From Dehalococcoidales bacterium (lineage in GTDB: Bacteria; Chloroflexota; Dehalococcoidia; Dehalococcoidales; BS750m-G39), in contig JAGMCH010000046.1 in NCBI GenBank assembly GCA_023129255.1, positions 1 through 55,299 of the forward strand: a stretch of 55,299 bases of DNA. The letters run 5' to 3'. The translations under genes and the position numbers were made by a program. The notes under the pieces are model-generated. The model saw only the letters and a program-made list of their open reading frames with translations. It was not told the origin of the DNA and made no database searches. Within the stretch, counting starts at the first letter, position 1. The number at the start of each line of letters is the position of its first letter. This document shows, piece after piece, positions 48,826 through 55,299 of this stretch.

Positions 48826-49608
48826 ATGTTGTCTTTACCGCAGAACCTGAGCCAGTTTGCCACCCTGGTGGATATTATCGCCAGGCTGCGGGCGCCTGAT
48901 GGCTGTCCCTGGGACAGGAAGCAGACCCATGCCTCGCTGCGGGAAAACCTGCTTGAAGAGTGCTACGAGGTGCTGGAGGCTCTGGACGAGGGGGACGCAG
49001 GGAAGCTTCGTGATGAGCTGGGCGACCTGTTGATGCAGATTGTGCTCCATACTCAGATTGCCACTGAAGCCGGGGAATTTGAGCTGGGGGATGTAATAGA
49101 GGGCATCAACGCCAAGCTAATCCATCGCCACCCCCATGTCTTTGGCTCCAAGAAGGTTAAGGATGCCGAGGAGGTGGCGCATAACTGGGAGGTGCTCAAA
49201 AAGGAGGAAAGAGAAGAAGGCGTTTCCATGCTGGAGAGCGTGCCGAAAAGTATGCCGGCTCTGGGCTACGCTCATGAAATTCAGCGCCGGGCAGCGTGGG
49301 TTGGCTTTGACTGGGAGGATGTTGACGGGGTTATTGACAAGCTGGCCGAGGAAGTCGGCGAGTTTAAGCAGGCGGAGACCGAGGAGCGGAAAGCCGGGGA
49401 GTTCGGCGACCTGTTATTTACCCTGGCTAATATTGCCCGCCGGCTGGGGATAGACTTAGAGGCGGCGCTGAGGCAGGCAAACCAGCGCTTTTACAAGCGT
49501 TTTACCTATATGGAGGAGGTCTGCCGCCAGCGGGGGCTAAACTTTGGCGATTTATCCTTTGACGAGCAAAACGCCCTGTGGGAGGAAGCCAAGAAGAAGG
49601 TAAAATAG
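48826..49608 (+). CDS. mazG: Nucleoside triphosphate pyrophosphohydrolase MazG
   Basis: [37 protein letters not shown]; duplicated MazG domain. Confidence 0.95.
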   Translation: MLSLPQNLSQFATLVDIIARLRAPDGCPWDRKQTHASLRENLLEECYEVLEALDEGDAGKLRDELGDLLMQIVLHTQIATEAGEFELGDVIEGINAKLIHRHPHVFGSKKVKDAEEVAHNWEVLKKEEREEGVSMLESVPKSMPALGYAHEIQRRAAWVGFDWEDVDGVIDKLAEEVGEFKQAETEERKAGEFGDLLFTLANIARRLGIDLEAALRQANQRFYKRFTYMEEVCRQRGLNFGDLSFDEQNALWEEAKKKVK

Positions 49609-49612
49609 AAAA

Positions 49613-49686
<74 letters not shown>

Positions 49687-49740
49687 GTACAAGTAATTAT
49701 ACGCTTACCTGCCTAAGTGGGCAAGTAAAGGAGGGACAAC

Positions 49741-50700
49741 ATGCACAGGTTATTTAGAAAAGCTTTGGACAATGCAAGTGGTCAATCAAAGTCTATAATT
49801 GCTGTCATCATTGATATCAGGGACTTTTCTGGTTTCAGTCAGCGGTGCGATTCTGTTGATGTGGCAGCATTTATAAGGAAAGTGTATATGAAAATAATTG
49901 ATGACTACTTCACCTCCGTATCTTTTTACAAATCGACAGGTGACGGACTTCTCTTAACTATTCCTTGGGAGGAAGAAAACTTAGAAGAAACGTCACAGAA
50001 AGTTATTGCAAGTTGCATAGCTTGTCATTCTCAATTTGCTGAAATATGTAGTGGTGACCCCGCGATCAACTTTGAAGTTCCCAACAAAATTGGTATAGGG
50101 GTAGCAAGAGGTAGTGCTTGTCGCCTAGTTTCTGGTAAGAGAACAATTGATTACTCGGGAAGACTCCTAAATTTAACTGCCCGATTGACTGACCTTGCCA
50201 GACCTTCAGGTATTGTTATTGATGGAGCCTTTGTTATTGATTTATTAACGGAGGAGCAGCAGAAGATTTTTGAAGAAGATAAAGTGTATTTAAAGGGGAT
50301 TCATGAAGAAGAACCAATAAAAATATATTACACTCCTGAATTTACTATAATTTCAAAATATAATAAACAGCCGATCGTGTCTAAAAGATGGCGAGAGCAA
50401 ACTGATGTCAAACTCTTTAAAGATTTACTAAAGCTAGGCCAGTTTTTTTTCTATTATTTAGATAGTGAGCCCCTTAGCCCAGATGACGTAGTAGTTAACA
50501 TTAAGCATGATAAAATCATTAACGGGGAAGCTCGTCCAGAGTATTATAGAACCTACGATTTTAGCGGATTTAATTATAAATTAGATAGAGGTAGGCCTCG
50601 TGTAGCTGTGGATTTCCCAAAGCTTTGCGAAAAGCTAGAGCAGGAAGGAGTTAAAGAAGATATGGAGATTACTATTACGGTTGCTTATGTTGAAAAATAG
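49741..50700 (+). CDS. Class III adenylate/guanylate cyclase-like protein with unknown C-terminal region
   Basis: IDIRDFSGFSQ, FYKSTGDGLLLTIP, IGIGVARGSACRLV, IDYSGRLLNLTARLTDLARPSGIVI; AT-rich. Confidence 0.8.
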   Translation: MHRLFRKALDNASGQSKSIIAVIIDIRDFSGFSQRCDSVDVAAFIRKVYMKIIDDYFTSVSFYKSTGDGLLLTIPWEEENLEETSQKVIASCIACHSQFAEICSGDPAINFEVPNKIGIGVARGSACRLVSGKRTIDYSGRLLNLTARLTDLARPSGIVIDGAFVIDLLTEEQQKIFEEDKVYLKGIHEEEPIKIYYTPEFTIISKYNKQPIVSKRWREQTDVKLFKDLLKLGQFFFYYLDSEPLSPDDVVVNIKHDKIINGEARPEYYRTYDFSGFNYKLDRGRPRVAVDFPKLCEKLEQEGVKEDMEITITVAYVEK

Positions 50701-50711
50701 GTTACTATTTG

Positions 50712-51908
50712 ATGAAATATGGAATAGTGATAATTGACGGCGCTGCCGGCTCACCGTTACCTGAGCGTGGGGGCAAGACCTGCCTCGAGCTGGCTCAGAC
50801 CCCCAACCTTGATGCCACGGCTGGGGAAGGCGTGGTGGGGCTTGTCCGCACCGTGCCAGCGGGGATGGAGCCCTCCAGCGCCTGCGCCTGTATGTCGGTG
50901 CTGGGCTACGACCCCAAGGTCTATTACCGGGGGCGGAGTGCCATTGAAGCCCGGAGCCTGGACATCCCCATTGGCGAGGGGGAGGTCGTTTTCCGCTGCA
51001 ATCTGGTGGCGGTTCGGGATGGCAAAATGTGGAGCTACAGCGCCGGCTATATCAGCACCGAGGAGGCAAAACAGCTTATTGCTGCTTTAAATGATAGCTT
51101 AAGCGACGATAATGTCCACTTTTACCCCGGCGTCAGCTACCGGCATATCTTAAAGCTCAAGGGGCAGGAAGATACGCTCTCGGCTACCTGCACCCCACCG
51201 CATGATATCCCAGGTAAGCCTGTTGATGAGGTTATGCCCAGGGGTAAGGGAAGTGATATCTTGCGAGAGCTGATGAAGCGCTCGGAGGCGGCGCTCCGGG
51301 ACCATCCGGTGAATGTGGAGCGGAGGTCCCGCGGTGATATCCCGGCGACCATGATTTGGCTTTTCTGGGGCAGTGGCCAGGTGCCTGATATGCCCCAATT
51401 CAGGCAGGTCTATGGTCTTGGTGCTGCCCTCACCTCCGGGGTTGACCTGCTGCGGGGCTTGGCCAAGATGGTGGGGATGAAAGTTCTGAATATACCCGGG
51501 GTGACCGATGGCCTGGATAATGACTATGCGGCTCAAGCCGTCGGCGCCCTAGAAGCGCTTGAAGAGCGTGATTTGGTGGTTATCCACATTGAAGCGCCCG
51601 ATGAGGCAGCCCACGCCGGCTCCATTGATGATAAAATAGAGGCTATCCAAAAGGTGGATGGGGAGGTTATCAGTCGGCTGCGCTCCTGGGGTGGGGGCGA
51701 CCTTCGGCTGCTGGTTATGCCCGACCACCCCACCCCGATTAAGACCCGGACCCACAGTCCGGAGCCGGTGCCCTTTCTATTGTGGGGGGCAGGTTTTAAC
51801 TCAAATGGGGCAAAAAGATTCACCGAGGCTGAAGCTGAGAGCACTGGTCTTTTTATCGACGATGGGTATAAAATAATGGGTAGGCTGATAGGAGAGGTTA
51901 AAAGTTAA
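50712..51908 (+). CDS. apgM: 2,3-bisphosphoglycerate-independent phosphoglycerate mutase, archaeal-type
   Basis: MKYGIVIIDGAAGSPLPERGGKTCLELAQTPNLD; HIEAPDEAAHAGSIDDKIEAI; MPDHPTPIKTRTHSPEPVPFLLWG. Confidence 0.94.
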   Translation: MKYGIVIIDGAAGSPLPERGGKTCLELAQTPNLDATAGEGVVGLVRTVPAGMEPSSACACMSVLGYDPKVYYRGRSAIEARSLDIPIGEGEVVFRCNLVAVRDGKMWSYSAGYISTEEAKQLIAALNDSLSDDNVHFYPGVSYRHILKLKGQEDTLSATCTPPHDIPGKPVDEVMPRGKGSDILRELMKRSEAALRDHPVNVERRSRGDIPATMIWLFWGSGQVPDMPQFRQVYGLGAALTSGVDLLRGLAKMVGMKVLNIPGVTDGLDNDYAAQAVGALEALEERDLVVIHIEAPDEAAHAGSIDDKIEAIQKVDGEVISRLRSWGGGDLRLLVMPDHPTPIKTRTHSPEPVPFLLWGAGFNSNGAKRFTEAEAESTGLFIDDGYKIMGRLIGEVKS

Positions 51909-53128
51909 TGGCTTTAATCGTTCAAAAATATGGCGGCTCGTCGGTGGCTGATGCTGAGAAGATTAAAAATGTCGCCCGGCGCATAGCCCAGGCTAAGGAC
52001 AAGGGCGACCAGGTGGTGGTTGTCGTCTCGGCGATGGGAGATACCACCGATAAGCTAATTGAACTGGCTGGTCAGGTTTCCAACCAGCCCAGTGACCGGG
52101 AGCTTGACCTTTTGCTTTCTACCGGTGAGATTGTTGCCTGCACCCTGCTGGCAATGGCACTGAAGGCTCTGGGCTATGAGGCAATTAGCCTCTCTGGTGC
52201 CCAGGCGGGAATAAGAACCGATGCCGTCTATAGCCGGGCTCGGATTCAGAAGGTTGACCCGGAAAGGGTGATTAGTGAGTTGGACAAGGGGAATATTGTC
52301 ATTGTTGCCGGCTTTCAGGGGATTACCGATGAGATGGACATAACCACCCTGGGGCGAGGTGGCTCCGATACCACTGCCGTGGCTCTGGCTGCCAGCCTGG
52401 GGGCGGAGGCTTGCCAGATATACACCGATGTTGAGGGTGTCTATACCGCCGACCCGCACCTTGCCTCTGAAGCCCAGCGGCTACCGGAGATTGGCTACGA
52501 CGAAATGCTGGAGCTGGCAACCTATGGGGCTAAGGTGGTTCACCCTCGGGCGGTTGAGCTGGGAGAGTTATTCAATATCCCTATTCTGGTAGCCTCCAGT
52601 TTCACCAATAATCCCGGTACATTAATTCATGGAGGGGCATCTATGGAAGTACGAAATAAGGTGAGGGGTGTAGCTTATGACCTTGATGTGGCTAAGATAA
52701 CGGTGGTTGGTGTTCCTGACCGACCGGGCATTGCCGCTTCTATTTTTGAACCCTTAGCCAAGGCCAATATCAGTATCGATACCATTGTTCAGAATGCCAG
52801 TATCAATAATATTACCGATTTATCCTTTACCGTGGCTAAAAGCCAGTTAGACAGGGCAATGGAGGTGGTGAAACCTATAGCCCGGTCAATTGGCGCCAGG
52901 GAATGTGTCAGCGACGCCAGATTGGGTAAGGTCAGTATCATTGGCACCGGGATGCAGAATACGCCGGGCTTTGCCGCCAAGATGTTTGGCACCCTCAGTG
53001 AGCGGGGGATTAACATCCAGCTGATTACCACCTCGGAGATAAGGATAACCTGTATTATTGATGAAGCCAGGGTCAAGGATGCAGTTCATGCCTTACACCG
53101 TGCCTTTGAGCTGGAAATAGAAGAATAA
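51908..53128 (+). CDS. lysC: Aspartate kinase
   Basis: ALIVQKYGGSSVADAEKIKNVA; TLGRGGSDTTAVALAA; tandem ACT domains. Confidence 0.96.
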   Translation: MALIVQKYGGSSVADAEKIKNVARRIAQAKDKGDQVVVVVSAMGDTTDKLIELAGQVSNQPSDRELDLLLSTGEIVACTLLAMALKALGYEAISLSGAQAGIRTDAVYSRARIQKVDPERVISELDKGNIVIVAGFQGITDEMDITTLGRGGSDTTAVALAASLGAEACQIYTDVEGVYTADPHLASEAQRLPEIGYDEMLELATYGAKVVHPRAVELGELFNIPILVASSFTNNPGTLIHGGASMEVRNKVRGVAYDLDVAKITVVGVPDRPGIAASIFEPLAKANISIDTIVQNASINNITDLSFTVAKSQLDRAMEVVKPIARSIGARECVSDARLGKVSIIGTGMQNTPGFAAKMFGTLSERGINIQLITTSEIRITCIIDEARVKDAVHALHRAFELEIEE

Positions 53129-53235
53129 TTTAGCCATACGGCGAGAAAATAGTTTCTTCTTACGCTTGATTTTGCTTGTTTAGCTGCTTTGGCTGGGGTA
53201 AAATACTATGATTCAGATTGGTCGAGGGTAGCAGG

Positions 53236-54006
53236 ATGGCGTATCAGGAAGAGGAACAGGTAAGGCTAAGGCGGCAGCGCAGCAAGCAAGCCATAGCTCT
53301 GGCGATGCAGGGTCAGTGGCGGGAGGCGGTGGCGGCTAACCAGGACATAATCGCCAGCTTCCCCAACGATGTTGATGCCTATAATCGTTTGGGCAGAGCC
53401 TATATTGAGCTGGGGGAGTACTCACAGGCAAAAGAAGCCTACGAGCGAGCTGTGGAGCTTGACCCCTATAATATCATTGCCCAGAAAAACCTTCATCGCT
53501 TGTCCTATTTAGGAGAGGCTGTAGCTGGCTTGGAGGCTGATTCTGATCGGGTTGAGCCCCAGCATTTTATTGAAGAGACGGGTAAGGCGGGCGTGGTCGA
53601 CCTCTATCACCTGGCACCACGAGAGATACTGGCCAAAATGGTGGCTGGAGATAGGGCATATTTGAAGGTAGATGACGAGGCTGGTTTAACCGTGGAAAAT
53701 GGTCATGGTGAGTATCTAGGGCAGGTCGAGCCCAAGCACGCGCAGCGACTTATTAAATTGATGGAGAATGGTAACCGGTATAGCGCCGCTATTGTCAGCT
53801 CAACGGAGGACGGGGTAACTGTCATTATCAAGGAGGTATATCAGGACCCCTCCCAGGTAGGGCAGCTTTCCTTCCCTTCAAGGGGGGGTGAGGGCCTTCG
53901 TCCTTATCTTAGCGATAAAATGCTCAGGCGTGAGTTGGAGTATATGGAGGCATTGGCTGATGAGTCTGCCGATGCTGAGGATAAGACCACTGATAGTCAT
54001 GATTAG
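53236..54006 (+). CDS. Tetratricopeptide repeat protein
   Basis: FPNDVDAYNRLGRAYIELGEYSQAKEAYERAVELDPYNIIAQKNL. Confidence 0.85.
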   Translation: MAYQEEEQVRLRRQRSKQAIALAMQGQWREAVAANQDIIASFPNDVDAYNRLGRAYIELGEYSQAKEAYERAVELDPYNIIAQKNLHRLSYLGEAVAGLEADSDRVEPQHFIEETGKAGVVDLYHLAPREILAKMVAGDRAYLKVDDEAGLTVENGHGEYLGQVEPKHAQRLIKLMENGNRYSAAIVSSTEDGVTVIIKEVYQDPSQVGQLSFPSRGGEGLRPYLSDKMLRRELEYMEALADESADAEDKTTDSHD

Positions 54007-54022
54007 GAGGTTTTAATCAAGC

Positions 54023-55299
54023 ATGGTTTTAGGCAAGACCAAACCGGTAAATATAGAACATGAGATGAGTAGCTCTTACCTTGATTATGCTATGAGCGTC
54101 ATCGTTTCCCGTGCCTTGCCCGATGTGCGTGACGGATTAAAGCCGGTGCAGCGGCGCATTCTCTATGCAATGGATGGGCTGGGGCTAAATCATGCCAGCC
54201 CGCACAAGAAGAGCGCCCGTATTGTCGGCGAGGTGTTGGGCAAGTATCATCCTCATGGCGATGCCCCAGTTTATGAGGCGATGGTGCGTATGGCACAGAA
54301 TTTCTCTATGCGATATGTCCTGGTTGATGGGCAGGGCAATTTTGGCAGCATGGATAATGACCCCCCGGCAGCTATGCGCTATACCGAGGCACGCCTGGCT
54401 TCCATTTCTGAGCAGATGTTGGTTGATATTGATAAGGAGACGGTTGGCTTTATGCCCAACTTTGATGATAGCCTTAAGGAGCCTTTGGTTCTACCCACTC
54501 AACTGCCCAATCTGCTGATAAACGGCAGCGCTGGAATCGCCGTGGGTATGGCTACCAGTATCCCCCCTCATAATCTGGGAGAGGTATGCGATGCCATCTC
54601 TTACCTCATTGATAACCCTGAAGCCACCGTTGATGAACTCACCCAGTTTATTAAAGGGCCTGATTTCCCCACCGCTGGCATTCTCTTGGGGGGAGAAGGG
54701 ATTAAGAATGCCTATGCCACCGGGCATGGCAAGGTGATAGTTCGAGCTAAGGCTCTGGTGGGTGACATGCCGGGGGTGGGGCGGCGTCAGATAGTGGTTA
54801 CTGAGCTTCCGTATCAGACCAATAAGGCTGCCCTCGTGGAGAGGATAGCCGAGCTGGTCAAGGTCAGGAAGATTGACGGCATCAGTGGGCTGCGCGATGA
54901 GTCAGACCGTCAGGGCATGCGCATTGTCATTGAGCTGAAGAGAGAGGCTCAACCGAAGCAGGTGCTCAATAACCTCTATAAATATACCTCAATGCAGTCA
55001 GCCTTCTTCGTTAATATGCTGGCTCTGGTTGATGGTCAGCCCCGGGTAATAAGTCTCAAGGAAGCGCTTCAGTATTACATAGATTTCCGCCATGAGGTTG
55101 TCACTCGGCGCTCTCGGTTTGAGCTGAAACAGGCTAAGGCGAGGGCTCATATTCTGGAGGGACTTAAAATCGCCTTAGACCATATAAGTAGGGTGATTGC
55201 CACCATCAGAAAGTCGGCAACGGCTGAGGCGGCTCGCAAAGAGCTTATGAGCGGCTTCGGCCTGTCCCAGGCTCAGGCGCAGGCTATCCTTGATATGCA
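54023..55299 (+). CDS. gyrA: DNA gyrase subunit A (partial, runs off window end)
   Basis: [73 protein letters not shown]. Confidence 0.96.
   Translation, partial: MVLGKTKPVNIEHEMSSSYLDYAMSVIVSRALPDVRDGLKPVQRRILYAMDGLGLNHASPHKKSARIVGEVLGKYHPHGDAPVYEAMVRMAQNFSMRYVLVDGQGNFGSMDNDPPAAMRYTEARLASISEQMLVDIDKETVGFMPNFDDSLKEPLVLPTQLPNLLINGSAGIAVGMATSIPPHNLGEVCDAISYLIDNPEATVDELTQFIKGPDFPTAGILLGGEGIKNAYATGHGKVIVRAKALVGDMPGVGRRQIVVTELPYQTNKAALVERIAELVKVRKIDGISGLRDESDRQGMRIVIELKREAQPKQVLNNLYKYTSMQSAFFVNMLALVDGQPRVISLKEALQYYIDFRHEVVTRRSRFELKQAKARAHILEGLKIALDHISRVIATIRKSATAEAARKELMSGFGLSQAQAQAILDM

Noticed and set aside
49741-51908. Complete Pycsar or CBASS operon
   Set aside because: Only a cyclase-like gene is present; flanking mazG, apgM and lysC are metabolic, with no TM, nuclease or TIR effector.

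Overview
The window looks like ordinary bacterial chromosome, about 50% GC. Taxonomy is inferred only: gene content and codon usage suggest Chloroflexota/Dehalococcoidia. It is densely packed with housekeeping genes: gpsA, plsY, der, argF, polA, mutM, gltX, rluD, lspA, pyrD, ybeY, miaB, yajC, dtd, folC, pyrF, dinB, ilvE, rpsT, relA/spoT, hisS, gyrB, nadD, obgE, dnaA, fmt, mazG, apgM, lysC and gyrA. There are two tRNAs, Ser-GCT and Pro-CGG. No CRISPR array, transposase, prophage or complete defence operon is visible. The most interesting material is non-canonical: (i) an intergenic repeat family with a G-quadruplex-capable core, (G3N1-3)3G3-AAGAAA, with seven copies all on the + strand; (ii) a Fur-family regulator with the operator ATTGCAA-N4-TTGCAAT in front of itself, over its own -35 box, and in front of a HemW/ChuW-like radical SAM gene; (iii) a GyrB with a ~185-codon AT-rich Toprim insert; (iv) an orphan class III nucleotide cyclase in AT-rich sequence next to tRNA-Pro; (v) a Fur-box-controlled Fur plus multi-TM protein pair; (vi) a 54-bp tandem duplication carrying the ilvE promoter; (vii) a putative leaderless 44-codon ORF in front of gyrB; (viii) a candidate oriC beside dnaA. 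All coordinates were read by hand from the sequence. No searches were run.
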